Source: Isoetes taiwanensis (Eukaryota; Streptophyta; Lycopodiopsida; Isoetales; Isoetaceae). Taken from it: a DNA stretch of 64,000 nucleotides. Shown one piece after another: positions 20,743 through 33,149 of the stretch. The notes below the pieces were generated by a model. That model saw only the letters and a list, made by a program, of their open reading frames with translations, made no database searches and was not told the DNA's origin. The stretch spans positions 6,092,748 through 6,156,747 of the forward strand of contig JAJEKV010000031.1 of assembly GCA_021234155.1 (NCBI GenBank), read 5' to 3'. Numbering within the stretch: position 1 is the stretch's first letter; the number at the start of each line of letters is the position of its first letter. A program made the translations under genes and the position numbers.

Positions 20743-22886
20743 CCATGTTCATCCTCTTTCCACATTCTAACTCCTGGAGAATCTGCTGGAAGCCACTCTT
20801 TATGTGTAGGACGCATTTTGTATTGCATAACAGGCCAATCTCCTGCCATCTTAAATTTGAAGAGCAATGGTTCAGTATGCCCAACCAGGCGTTGGCCCTT
20901 ATCAGGGATGAATCCCTTCACAAAAGCCTTCCAATTTGGAACTTCACCAATAAAGTATGGAATTGGAGATTTTGCATTGCACTTGCTGAACAAGTAAAGT
21001 AGCTCTGGTAGTGTCAAAGCATCCGATGAACTCATCAAGGTGGAAAAATTTCCAAATAAAGCATCAATATCATCATGGGTGTGGCCGACCATCATAAAGC
21101 CCACTTGGATCTCATCAAAGACCTTAAGCCAAGTCAAATAAGATAAGTATGAAAAGACATACCTATTTTTGTTTTGCCCTGATGCATTATCAAGTTGCAA
21201 ATAGAGATTTGGGGGGAGAGGGTTGAACACCTCAGGATTCGTTGTAGTTGAAGCATTTGGCAATACTTCTGCCATAGAAGCAAGTTTGTTCTTCAAAGGA
21301 TTGGTATCCTTGACTGCTTGCATCCATTTGCAATCTGCAGACTTACTTCCACATAAGTCACCTATCTTGTCCTCTTGTACCAATTCCAAGTTATGCAATA
21401 TCCTAGAAAGTGAACCAATGTGGAAGTTTGAATCATCTTTCCATAAATCAAGTGAGAAATGACCATAGGCACGACCACCATGCCCATGAGTCAGAGCTTT
21501 TGTCAAACTGCTCTTCAAGCGATCACCTCTCCATATAGATTTTGCTAGATGATGACTTCTAGGCACTAAAGTCTTAACCTGATCCATCTTATCATGTATT
21601 ATACATAGATGATTTTACGGAGACCATTTGTGACAATGCTCTCCAATGCCAATATTGACTTCTGCAAGAACGTTGCTCTAGCATATGAGCCCGACGTTGA
21701 ATTGCAAGATTTCGTCTCTCTCTTGTATCTTTTGTTTTTTCCAGCTTTTGCTTAATTACCACGCAGATGTTGCATTTAGAGAAGGCTGTATTTTTTGCAA
21801 TGCTAACATCTGGAAATTCCCTTTTCCATATACTATAAAAAGAGTTCAAGGCTACAGTTGTTCCTATAAGCTCTTCAACGACTGCACCAACTTCTTTATG
21901 TATAAGCTTCTTATTAAGAATGGAAGGAAGCTTGCATACGTTTTCTCTTACATCATCTCTACCTCTTTTGCTCCTATGGGGAATACTTTCAGCATTCTCC
22001 TGAATGAATCTGTCTAGCACACATTCGGTGGCCAATGTAGTGGATCTAGGCTTCTTAGAGCCAGTATTACCATGTTCAGCTACATTTCCACCTGCTTCAT
22101 ATCTCTTCCTCCAATTGTAAAATGTTGTCTGACTGATACCTAAAGCCATGCGCCACCCAGCCAGACAGAATTCCATCCCCTTGAGCACTATCCTGTCCTC
22201 TCCTTCTCCTGTGTAAGTCACACCAAGCACGTAAAAAAAAAAAAGGTAACTCTTGCATTGTATGGTTGGGATAAAAATTCTTTTCTTAATTCACGTACTT
22301 GATGCTTGGTAAGTTTCTTGTTGCAAGTATTTTTGCAGCAGCTTGACTTCATGAACTTATTGATTGAAGTTGTGGAGCATAGCCTTTCCTCTTTGCTTTT
22401 TCCCTTGGGCTCTCTTGGAATCCTATGTGTGTAAGTATACTTCCTCTTTCGTTTGAATTGAGCCTGAATGTTGTCCTCAAATGATTCTAGCTCTATATCC
22501 TCATTTTCTTTAGCTTCTCGAGCTTGCAGATGTTGTTGAGAGACGGGTCCTTCCATCCAAAGAAACATCACATCGCTATTTTCCCATAGAACAAGTGCAT
22601 TCTCACTTGGCCTTTCTGCACAAGCATGACATCTCAGATCCTCTTTCATTAGTTCAGGAAGCACCTTTCCAACACAAAGGCCAACCTTTGTGTCTCCTAA
22701 GAATTCATCATCAACAGCATCCTGTGGATCACTGAATAGAATTATAGCTTCTGCATATTTAGTTCTAGTACAAGAATGGAGAATGTGGCAATTGCATTTC
22801 CAAGAGTTCTGTTCTTGAGTAACTAGGTGGTGGCTCATCATCATCGATGGTATTCTGCGAGAGCAAAACCGAGTAGCTAAATCCAT
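20743..22886 (-). pseudogene. DUF7869-like transposase-type gene, interrupted by element B
   Basis: Three minus-strand segments form one decayed protein. 22886-22218 is N-terminal with a Cys-rich piece (SCCKNTCNKKLTKHQVRELR). 22230-21592 holds a helix-turn-helix-like segment (ALGISQTTFYNWRKRYEAGG) and a Cys pair (FSKCNICVVIKQKLEKTKD). 21587-20743 begins at the MDQVKTLVPR motif, then LQLDNASGQNKNRYVFSYL and VGHTHDDIDALFG, the hallmarks I associate with the DUF7869 family in plants and some animals. A slip in a 12-T run (about 22240) and another shift near 21600 separate the frames. The C-terminus reads into element B's LTR, so the insertion cut the gene. Family naming is from memory of motifs; transposase function is inference. 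Confidence 0.6.
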
Positions 22887-23639
22887 CGATGGATCAATCT
22901 CTTCATCCGCATCCGATCACGCCTCCCACATTCTATGTATGAGTTGTGTGAGGTAGGTATCCCCCATGTCCGATCTTGGTGTCTCATCATGGGCCGCATC
23001 AATGCCATGAAAACGTTATATCGCTTCGAGGCCATTCGATGAATGTGCCCACGACCTACCGCAATATTATCCGCACCCGCACATGCAATCGGAAGCACGT
23101 GAGTTGGCACCACGGCCTCGGTAACTTGCACAACTACGCTCGCGGCATCCACATCCTTCCCATGGATGCTACTTCTATTCACCAATGACCTCGCCAACAA
23201 CAACATTGTCATTTGATAAGTTCACCAAGTTCTCCGTGTTGCTTATTGGTCGATATGAAGGAGAACCGGGTGTTGACAATGTAGAGGAACTACTAGGCGG
23301 GGTTGGGGGTTTCGAAGATCGGATGATGATACTGGTGAAGCATCCGGACAGATTCTCACGCCATTTCTAGGCCATTCGATAAATGTGCCTACGGCCAAAG
23401 AACATTATCCGCTACCTTTGCACATGGAACAGAAGCACATGGGATGGAATTATGGCTTCGGTGACCTCCACGATGACATTCCTAAAGTCAATGTTCTTTC
23501 CATGTAGGTGCCCTCTATGCGGTTCATGCCCCCGGCAACAACCATGTCACGCGGAGGAAGTTACGCAAGGTCCTTTTCCCCGCAAGCATACAATGACACA
23601 CACATTGTTAGAAACCCCGCGGAAATGACCGTAAAATAT
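22887..23639. repeat. Diverged duplicated segment, unknown
   Basis: About 23030-23210 and 23365-23560 share patches in the same order (GCCATTCGATGAATGTGCC, ATTATCCGC, GAAGCAC, CGGTNAC) and look like an old duplication about 335 bp apart. A 111-codon minus-strand ORF (23212-22877) covers one copy, but the other copy has stops, so coding is uncertain. Confidence 0.4.
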
Positions 23640-24095
23640 TGACAAAGCAGGGCAAATGGGCGAGTGCGCCATTTGTTCAAATAGCGCGCCATTTGCCTCG
23701 AAAATAGCCTTGGCCAGCGCCATTTGCCTTAATGGCGGTTGCGCTTATTTGAGGCAAATGGCGCTACGCGCTTATTTTTGAGGCTTAATGGCGCACCGGC
23801 CATTTGGCTTCCATAGGAAACAAAAACAGAAAACTTATGAAAGCATTACACATTACAGATTACTACAGATTACTACATATAACTACAGGCTACTACAGAT
23901 TACTAAAGATTACAGATTACACATTAGTAGAGATTACTGCAGAGCACAAGATTATTACAGATTACTCTGATTACTACGGATCACGATTATTTCGGATTGT
24001 TACAGGTTACTACTGATTACATTAGAGTAGAAACATTATTACGCACTTATAAGAGAAATTGGCGGCGGTTAAACTAAAACATAATAGTCACTAAC
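23640..24095. repeat. GGCGCCATTT palindrome cluster and ATTACTACAG simple repeat
   Basis: 23660-23810 contains several GCGCCATTTG/AAATGGCGC half-palindromes in both orientations. 23845-24020 is an imperfect repeat of ACAGATTACT-like decamers. If the minus-strand exon at 24096-24127 is real, this is the start of its intron. Confidence 0.6.
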
Positions 24096-24127
24096 CTTGG
24101 GGTCATTGTAGATCGAGAATCTGCCAT
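24096..24127 (-). CDS. Candidate short first coding exon
   Basis: On the minus strand an ATG at 24127 opens ten codons (MADSRSTMTP) ending at a strong donor, AAG|GTTAGT. It is preceded by a GCGCTTC-rich leader and followed by intron-like DNA with GGCGCC palindromes. This is the same layout as the ParB/methyltransferase gene at 35562. No downstream exon was identified, so it may be a relic. Confidence 0.35.
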
Positions 24128-24330
24128 TGAAAGAAGGGAAGAGCCTTGAATCAAGTAAGCGCCTTCAAAATAGAGGAAGCGCCTGCTATCAAATGAAGAA
24201 GCGCCTGCTATGAAATGAAGAAGCGCCCTGCTAACCAAGTGAAGCGCTCAAGAACCAACTAAAGCGCCAAGAATCAAGGTAGCGCCCAAAGAAGCGCCAA
24301 CAACAAAGAAACACGCTCAAATAACTCTCC
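24128..24330 (-). repeat. GAAGCGCC-rich leader repeats
   Basis: Imperfect direct repeats of GAAGCGCCTGCTATNAAATGAA units, about eight GCGC-centred copies. On the minus strand this would be the 5' leader of the exon at 24096-24127, comparable to the AGCGCCTT repeats at 35360-35480. Confidence 0.5.
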
Positions 24331-25865
24331 GAGGAACCAATGCCTAAGGCGGAATAGGCGTCGACGAAAGCCGCTTTGGCGCCAAGTCCTCTCGGCGCAA
24401 GTACCGCTAATGTTGAAGCGATGAGGGGAGCGTAAAATCGCGAACCCGAATAATCTGAGGATTTAAAAACGCCTTACGTTTTACCATATTTGTACCCGCA
24501 GATTTTATAAACGGCTTTGAGACAGGGACTGGCACAATATATGCGAAAAGTGGCGGGGAATTTAAATTTTAAAATTCAACTGGCGGACGGGCGGGGAATT
24601 CAAATTTTAGAATTCAATTGGCAGACGGGCGGGAAATTCAAATTCAAATTTTAAAATTCAAGTGACGGACGGACGGACGCCGGGCGGACGCTGACGGATG
24701 CAAAGAAATTCAAGTGGCAGGCGGACGGGCTGGCGGGCCAAATCCTTGCACGCCATTAATTTCGACGGGTTTATTTTCGACGAGTGTAAATTTATATAGG
24801 GTCTTTTTTCATGGGCACTTTGGTCTTTTTGGGATAGTTGAAAAGTAAAACACCATGGAAGAAGACATCTCAAATAGCATTTCAATTTGCCTAGGCCTCA
24901 GCAGCCATAAAACCATGGAATTATATTAGAGGAAAACCTTTACTTTATTCAAGTTGTTGCCGAAACTTTTTTTTTTTTTGAGATTCCACGTCTTCTGTTT
25001 CATATCGCATATTGTTAGTGTTTGTAGGCCACGTATCTAATAAAGATCCTGTCCATGAATACAAGCAAGCAAATAAAGAATACTACTGTTAGTCATGAAG
25101 GTTACAATATAAGTAAACAAAGTATGAGAGGTCCTACTTACATGGGCTCATATACATGACATGCCATCGTTGTTCACCCAGTTATACACTTTACATAGTC
25201 AAAGTGAAACCATGGTGATGCTAGGTCTCCAGAGGGGCACATTCGGTTCAGTAGATTAACTCTGAAACATGCTCCAATAGTGGGCGTATTGAAGACATAA
25301 CTTCTTTGATTCTGAACAACATGTAATTAGTGTGGAAACTTTAAGCCAAATATGAGCTAAGCAACATGATGTTAGGCCTATATCTAAGAAAAAATGTCGT
25401 TATGAATTCTTCCAACCATATGGATAACTAAAGAAAATAGTAGTCTATTATAACGCAAAATTGAAGCCTCAAAGGCTCACCTTATTTGGTTCTAAGTGCA
25501 ATAGAAGAACATGTACATATTTTGGAGTCATTTTATCTGTATCTTCAACGGCTACTTTCATCATTAGGTTTTTACATATTCCTTCTATGGCCACATTATT
25601 TTGCAATTGTCTGGGTCCTGTGTGCGTAAATGAAGTTGGAGGGTTGTCAACTTCATTCTTCAGGTTTTTTATTTCCATTCAAGAAAGCGCTCACCTAATT
25701 GGAGGGCTACCTTAATAGGTAGGAAGGAAGGAAGGACAATGAAAAAGAAAAAACAAAAAGGGTTAGCTTCAAGGATTTGATTTAGGCTATAGGGAGGAAA
25801 AAAATGGAAAAGAGAAGATTTGCAAAATGCAAAAAGTTTGCAGTGCAAAAAAATTGCTCACTGGA
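24331..25865. other. No gene seen; short CGGACGGGCGG repeat
   Basis: 24555-24740 has three to four diverged repeats alternating GGCGGACGGGCGGG with AAATTCAAATTTTAAAATTC. The rest is AT-rich with only short ORFs of no recognisable content. AATTTCGACGGGTTTATTTTCGACG near 24758 resembles sequence at about 35290, upstream of the ParB gene. Confidence 0.5.
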
Positions 25866-26530
25866 GACGGCTAGTCGGCGCCGACTGGCCTCAGAGAGAG
25901 TCCTCGATGTTTCAAATTCCTTGGTCGGTTGCGACTGCATTTCTTGGTCGGCGTCGGCTGGCATAGTTTGCCTGTCATTGATCATAGTTCCTCTCGACCA
26001 GTCCTTTGCAGTGCTTTTATGGAAAAAAATCCTCCCTTTTTCCTTTTTATCAGAATGATGGGTCGGCGCCGACTGGGTGTTTGCTATTTAGCATTCTTAA
26101 GAGGCCCTCTGATCTAGTTTCTCATTCTGCCTTTTGATAATTTTTTATCAAGCTTCTAGCCGACTGGGTGTTTGCTATTTAGCATTCTTAAGAGGCCCTC
26201 TGATCTAGTTTCTCATTCTGCCTTTTGATAATTTTTTATCAAGCTTCTAGCTTCTGCATTTTGATAAATTTTTAACAAGATACCGAATGAGCATTCCGAA
26301 ATGGTGAAAATGCTCTTTATCTGCACTTGATAATTGCTTTTTGATTTGATAGTATGCAGTTTTGTTGCACATACATGTAATGATTCTGCTACTGGTGCTT
26401 GTTACTTCCAGATATTTTACTTGCCATTCCGAACTCAATAGAAAAGACACAAGACTGAAAGAAACAGAACAAATGGAGGAACAGAAACACAAGGTCGAAA
26501 TAGAGGACGACTAGTCGGCGCCGACTGGAG
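25866..26530. repeat. Repeated palindrome AGTCGGCGCCGACT and 91-bp tandem duplication
   Basis: The palindrome or a close variant occurs near 25872, 26061 and 26514, with a degenerate form near 25948. A 91-bp unit starting GCCGACTGGGTG is duplicated head-to-tail at 26068-26158 and 26159-26249, followed by a partial third copy. No coding support. Confidence 0.7.
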
Positions 26531-26843
26531 GTCGAGGTTTGATGCAGTTGCATTTTTAAGTTTTTATCAATACGTTTTGAGGGTAAAAACTTGCATTTGT
26601 TAGGGTCGATTTTGCATTTTTTGAGTACTGTCAATTTGAAGAACGGAAACAGATTAAAGTTATAAGATTAAACTTGTGTTTTTGACAGTTGCCCCAACCC
26701 AGCTGATGTAGAATAAGCTCGATAGACCACATTCATAGACACTTCTTGATTTTGCCCACATTCGTAGACACATTTTGGTTCTGTTCTAGACGCAGATGCT
26801 TAACCTGTGATTTTACCCAAGCCCATGCTTTGATCCGCCCCAG

Positions 26844-28051
26844 AAATGCCCGAGTTTGTGCTTAATGTGAAGTCCAAATTTGTAAGCACAGACCATAGCC
26901 ATAGCTCGTCACATTCAAATCAGAGCTGCCAAAGGCAAAGATTCCGGCGAGCTGTTTATCCCATCTACTGGCTATGCTGCCATTATAAATATTTCTCCAG
27001 CAGGTTATGCACTGAAGGACTTGCTTTAGACATCAGAAAATTGAAGATTGGAGGAAGGATGTGAAGGCTGTGAAAGAGCAGGAATCACATATACAGCTGC
27101 TACTAAGGCAAATGAAGCTAAGACTTATTTCATGTATTGAGTTGATTTCTCTACTAAGACCCATTGGATGTATTGATGTATTGAGTTGCAGCACTTTCTT
27201 TATCTCTAAAATCAGGTACAATGCTTTTGCATCACTTCATTTATCTCTAAAATCAGGTACAGTGCCCTATGGCAACAATCATTTTGATGACGACATGGTG
27301 CAGAAACATGATGACCTGGTCATGCATAGAGAGTGCATTTGATGAGAGTGTGGAGTTTCACAAGGCATGTCTTGCAATGTTTTTATTTGCAAATTGCTAT
27401 GAGCGCTAACTTCTTCATGATGGTTTGCATTTTGATGAGAACTAGCTGCTTGATCAAAGGAAGAAACTGGCCATGATCCATTGACCACATTTTGATTCTA
27501 TTCAGACACATACTTTCATATTTGGTTCCAATAAATAGGCCCAGGCTCTAATAAATAAGCCAAGACTTTTTAGCATTATGATTTTGCACAGCTTTGGCCA
27601 TGTATATATGGGTACATTATGTAGTTCTGGCTTAAGTAGCTTAGAATGATATGCTGCTAGTAATTTCTTAGAGTGGGTATCTAAGATAAACATGTTACAG
27701 TGGAGGAAATAGATATGGCATTAAAAGTATAGACAAACTCTTATCTCCTACTATTCTTCTAACTTTGTCTTGTACTATGTATCAGTTCTATTGCTTTGTC
27801 TTTATTTTGAGATCATTGAGGAGGTTAGAATACCAAGGTATGTTCGTAACATATATAAGAACTATGGTTTCAAACTAGTTTTGAGCTATGCATGAATGCT
27901 AATTTAGCATGATGCTTTTCGGCAGATTGGTGGCATGGTAGAGAAGGAGCCCAGGAGGCGTTCAAAAAACAATACGAATGATGACAGTGGTGGTATGGAA
28001 GATCAAGGTATTGAGAAAACCATGGATTTTGATGAAGCTAATGAGGTGTAG
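26844..28051 (+). CDS. Candidate exons of an unknown host gene
   Basis: Three open segments have plausible splice borders: 26844-26881 (acceptor CCCCAG, donor GTAAGC), 27037-27213 (acceptor CATCAG, encoding KIEDWRKDVKAVKEQESHIQ, donor CAG|GTACAA) and 27926-28051 (acceptor TTTTCGGCAG, encoding GGMVEKEPRRRSKNNTNDD and ending at TAG). The last is hydrophilic, like a protein C-terminus. ATTTATCTCTAAAATCAGGTACA is duplicated about 41 bp apart at 27198 and 27240, so the middle donor exists twice. I cannot name the product and cannot show that the exons belong together. Confidence 0.25.
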
Positions 28052-28404
28052 CCATATGATAAAGAAGCTTAGAAGGTTCGCAAACAACCTTTTTTACTGC
28101 TGGATACTCTATATGATCTTCAATGCCAATGAAACTATGAAGACCCCTGATACCATGCATTTGCCTTCTTAAAACTTTATTAAATTATTTTTTCTGCTCG
28201 TGTTTAATTTATATGCTTGTAAACGCTAGTGTTTTTCAAACATGTACATGATTTTCAGATGAAGAAAACATTATCATAGTCAGGTAAGTATATATAAAAA
28301 GCACCAGAAATAACTTCAACCTAAACCTAGGTAAGTATGCAACAAAAGCTCTAAGACATCTCATGCACAAAGAATATACTTGAAAAAAGTAGACTATATA
28401 AATT
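28052..28404. other. AT-rich flank left of the LINE, no gene seen
   Basis: It ends in TATATTCT (28405-28412), the candidate target-site copy on the left of the LINE. Confidence 0.5.
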
Positions 28405-28493
28405 TATATTCTTTTTTTTTTTTTTTTTTTTTTTTTGAGGGTAAGAGTATGATATATTAGATAAGATAGGAAATAGTATACAGACTAAAAAAT

Positions 28494-31400
28494 TTAAGCA
28501 AGGGCTAGCCTAGGCAAGCCATCATCCGTAACGTCATCAACTAACCAATGACACTTAAAAAACATGTAGAATCCTTGAATTCTACCAAGCCTATCCAGAT
28601 CTTTGTTGTAGTTTCCTCCAAACTTTCTATGATGAGCTAAAGCCATAAGTGCCACTTCCATGTTGAAAATATTCTTCATCTTATCCAAAGAAAAGCGTTG
28701 CCCACCAAGCGCGACTCCACATCTATGTTTCCAAATTGCCCACAGAACTATGTTAACCAGCGAGGCTGAGACTATATCACCATCTGTATCTTGTATAATC
28801 CCTGGCCATAAACACTGTTGAACACTGATACCTATGAGTGTGCACACCCACATCCAAAACTCCCTGACCTTGGGGCAGAATAATAAATGAGAAAGAGTTT
28901 CTGTAGTACTGCATCCCAGTGGGCAGTTGTCATTACGAAGTATCCCATTATGGTGGAGTCTTTCCATAGTGCTAAGACCCCCCTGAAGTGCTAACCATCT
29001 AAAGAATTGCAGTCTTTTTGAACAAAGAGTTGTCCATGAGTTGTTCAGTAGTTGCGAAGCTTGAGAAACATCCATAGCCAACCTGCCAGCAGCTTTTTGG
29101 GGGGAGCCTGGGCAGAGAAGGCGGTAAAGAGTACTAACAATGTACTTCTCCTGCCCTTGACAGGCCCATCGATCATTAGGACCATCCTTTCCTGAGAGGG
29201 CATCCAAGGTAGCACGTAACTCATAGAATATCTTCTTGTCCCCCTCCCCAGCACCATGGACCTTTCCTTTAAAGCGAGTCCAGGAAAGCCACCGCATTCG
29301 CACACCATCCCATAAATGCCCAACTTTAGTGACTTCTGATTGTCTCCATTTAATGAAAATGCGAGGGTGAGTGAGCGCCAGAGGCAAGTTGTTTTTGGAC
29401 CATATCTGTATGTTCCAGAAGATGCTGCTCACCTTGACCTCCGAGGTGCATCTGCGGAGAAAATAGACTTTGAACGACTATCCAGGCCTCCAGAAGCTTT
29501 CTCATTATTGGGGATGTGCCTGGGGCAATTTTGAAGCTATAAAAGAAGGAACCAATTTCTTGACGGGGTAAAGACGGCTTACCTTTAAGCGTGCATTTCT
29601 GAAGCCAATATTTGACAAAGTGCAATGCCGGGGAGGTAATACCATGCAATGCCCTCCATACAAGTTTTCCAAAGCAAGTACTTGAGCTTGAATTGTCGGA
29701 TCCTTACATCCCAATCCACCGCCTCCCCGTCAATACATATTTCGGACCAAGCCACTTTGTGCATTCCACCCCCCATATGAATTTCCCCCGATAATGGCTT
29801 GGATTTGATTATAAACACTTTTTGGGCCACAATAGCAGAGGAGTAGTAGACATGAGACGCAGCCAAGACAGCCTTAGCAATAGCAATCTTGCCAGCAATA
29901 GAGAGACCTTTGGATGACCATAGTTGTATCTTTTTTCTCAAGCTATCAAGGATATGAGTCCAAATCCCTTTCAAGTTATCAGATACGACCAAGGGTAATC
30001 CTAACAATTTAGTGGCTTCGTTTTTAAGAACTTGGAAACCAAGGCTACTGACTCTTGGATCAATATCCTCATCAAATGGCCATAGAACCACACACTTTGC
30101 CTCATTCAGGTGTATCCCTGATACTATTCCAAATGCCCGTAAAACCTCACGAAAAGCAACAAAACTAGAGTCGTCATACCTGAGGAAGGTGAAAGTATCA
30201 TCTGCGTATTGCATGATTGTAAGCTTGTCGCAGGAGTCCGGTAGCTGCAGACCTGAGAGAGTGCCCTCAGATACTTTGAACCCTATCATTTTGGTGAGTA
30301 AATTGGCTATGATTAGAAACAGATAAGGGGCCAGAGGGCAGCCTTGTCTAATTCCCTTTCGAAGTTGAAAGAGCCCTGAAGGTTGCCCATTGATAAGCGT
30401 TGATGCAGAAGCAAGTTTATTCAGACCTAAGGTTAGCTCAACAAATGAGGCATCGAATCCCATGTGCATCATAATATCCTCAAGTCCCTTCCACCGAAGA
30501 GTATCGTAAGCTTTACGAAAATCCATTTTAACAAAAACACAGTTCTGCTTAGAGAGCTTACACCAATGTAGACCTTCTCTAGCTGCAACAAAGTTATCCA
30601 AAATATGTCTACCTGGTAGGAAAGCTGTTTGTTCACCGCCAATAACTTTGTTGAGGATAGGCTTTAGACGGTTGGCAATTATCTTCATTATAACTTTGTA
30701 GAGCGTATTCGTCAGTGCAATGGGCCTCCATTCATTTAACCTTTGAGGTCTGGCAACCTTTGGGATCAAGGAGATGAAACCCGGTGGAAAGATTTTGGAT
30801 GTAAATATCGGGCCTCCCAAGCCCCCTTCACTGCTTTAATAAAGGAGGGGCCGAGTACGTCCCAAAATTCCACAAAAAACTCCGGAGGGAAGCCATCAGG
30901 GCCAGGGGACTTACCTGAAGCAAGAGAGGAGAGTGTCTTGAAGGTTTCATCGTCCCCCAAATCATGCATTAGGCACCTGTTGTCGGTTTGGGAGATTTTG
31001 GTCCCCCATTGTACCTTTGCTAGCCAACTTTGAATCGTGACGTTATAAGTATCGGGAAGAGGATCCTCCTTGAACATATTGTGAAAAGCACCTTTCACGT
31101 ATGCAGAAATACCCTCTGGTGTGACAATCTTGTTCTCCTGCTCATCTATAATGGATGTGATGCTATTCTCGGCCAACCTGGCCCCAGCCAGTCTAAAGAA
31201 GTGTTTGGAGTTCTCATGATCCACCTCGGTATACCACTTGGTTTTAGACCTGACCGCTGCCCCCCTCGCCTCCTCCTCTTCAATAGCCTTAGCTCTGCCT
31301 TCAAGCTCATTTTCTAGAGACTGAAGGGCCACATCGTAGGGGTCTCTTATGAGATCTTGCTTGGTGATGCGGAGTTGATCATAGAGAGTATTTTTTGCCC

Positions 31401-32324
31401 TTCTGAATTCCATGGCCCTATCCCGACCCCATTGTTTAATCCAGACCTTAATCGCACCCATCAACTGAATCCAAGCCTTCATACTTGGCAACCCATTCTC
31501 CTGATGATATGTGCCAAGAAAGGCTCGAAAAGAATCACAGAAAGCTACTTTCCCAAGTAGTGAAGTATTGAACTTGAAGGGAGTGTTCCCAGTTCTGCGG
31601 GTCGATGGGGCATCCTCAAAGGTTAGTTTTTGAGGAACATGATCAGACTGGGTAAAGGACAAATCCCCTTCCACAAAGCATCTATCAAGGAACGGTGCTG
31701 ACTTATTGGCAAGATAGAAGCGATCCAGCAAACAATAGACTCGGTCATGCCCCTTTAGCTTATTGGACCAGGAGAATGATGTGTTTGAAGGTGGGATCAG
31801 AGAAAATCCCACATTGTCAAGTAATGAGGTCCAAGAAGCATTCTCATCCTTAGATAAATTCCTATGTAGTCCAATCTTTTGATCCCATATATCAGTCATG
31901 TTCAAGTCCCCTCCCATTAGCCAGTTCTCTACTTCTTGGTGAGTGATCCACGTCTCAATTTCTCTCCACATAATGGCCCTTTTCACGCAGGTATATTGGA
32001 AGCATAGATGTTGAGAAGGCCCCACTTACAACCCTGTGTTTCAAAGATCACAGCCAACCACCTCCCGTTTGGGCTTTTAAACTGAAGTTTGACATTTTGC
32101 CCTTTCCATAGTAATGCAGCACCACCCTTCGTACCCAAGGCCGGGCAGGTAACTGAGTCATATTGTCCCCCAACCCAAGTACCTAGAGATCTCGCCTCAA
32201 AGTCCGGGAGCCTATGCTCTTGAATGAGGATAATATCTGCCGACATTGATCGTACTGCTGCAAGTACTCTAGCACGCTTTAGTGCACCTTTAATTCCCCG
32301 TAGGTTCCAGGATATTACTTTCAT
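28494..32324 (-). pseudogene. LINE ORF2: endonuclease and reverse transcriptase
   Basis: The start codon at 32324 opens with MKVISWNLRGIKGALKRARV, the start of an apurinic-type endonuclease domain (IILIQEHRLPDF, ENWLMGGDLNMTDIWDQ). Frameshifts near 31990 and 30790 lead into the reverse transcriptase (FISLIPKVARPQRLNEWRPI, FVKMDFRKAYDTLRW, GIRQGCPLAPYLF, the catalytic QYADDTFTF). A further break near 29585-29350 precedes the C-terminal zf-RVT region (CPLGCSTTETLSHLLFC, about 28860-28920). ORF2 protein nicks DNA and primes reverse transcription at the nick. Confidence 0.88.
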
Positions 32325-33149
32325 GATGAAAACCAAGTATCCAATTCTAAGGGCTCCCACGGTACTTGAATACTAGGGTATGTCGCATTTGAATTAGGCC
32401 ACACCCCTATAGCATATAACCATAACTTATAGAAAGTGATGCACCATTGGATTTTGTATTGTCCGGCCCAAAAGATGGGAGAGCAATAAATTATAGCTAC
32501 TACCATATCCAAATGACTAGATATTTGACTATACCTTCCAAATTCTATCATTTTCTTAACCATTTGCTTTCCTGTAATCCCACAAATGGCCACATGTATA
32601 GCGTGTTGCCCTATCCTAAGATTTTGAAGTTGGAGGATTTTTTGCAAGAGGTTGCAACCATTGAGTGTTGTTATTTTAGAGTGCCCAATCCCAAAGCACC
32701 CATATAATGATGTTGTTGGAATCCCAAAGTACCCACATAAAGATATTGCCAACAATGTTGAAATCAAGCCACGTGCATTGGGAAAAAGGTATGTAATTTC
32801 CTTATACATTTTGCATATATAATTTAGAATGCTATCCTATGGACAGCAATAGTAGGAGTATTAGGACTTGGGGCAATCCTGCCAAGTCTATTAAAACAGC
32901 TGGGCAATCCTGCATATCATGCATATATGGAAGTAATTGCCAAAATTCATGTGAACAAACCAACTGCACCATTGTAGAACAAAACTTATAATCTGTTTGC
33001 CAATCCCGTTCCCTTTGCCATGCTAAACGTGGAGCTAACCCATTCCACAGTAGGGAGATAACAGAAAAGTAACTAACCTCCATCTTCTTATGAAATTTCC
33101 TTATCGTGTGAAATACTTCCATCTTCCGAGGATGTAATGCAAAATCCAT
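32325..33149 (-). other. LINE inter-ORF spacer
   Basis: About 825 bp separate ORF1 from ORF2, with only short ORFs of no recognised content. This is long for an L1-type spacer and could include a small extra insertion. Confidence 0.45.

Noticed and set aside
23845-24020. CRISPR-like short repeats
   Set aside because: ATTACTACAG units are contiguous and degenerate, with no spacers; plant nuclear context.
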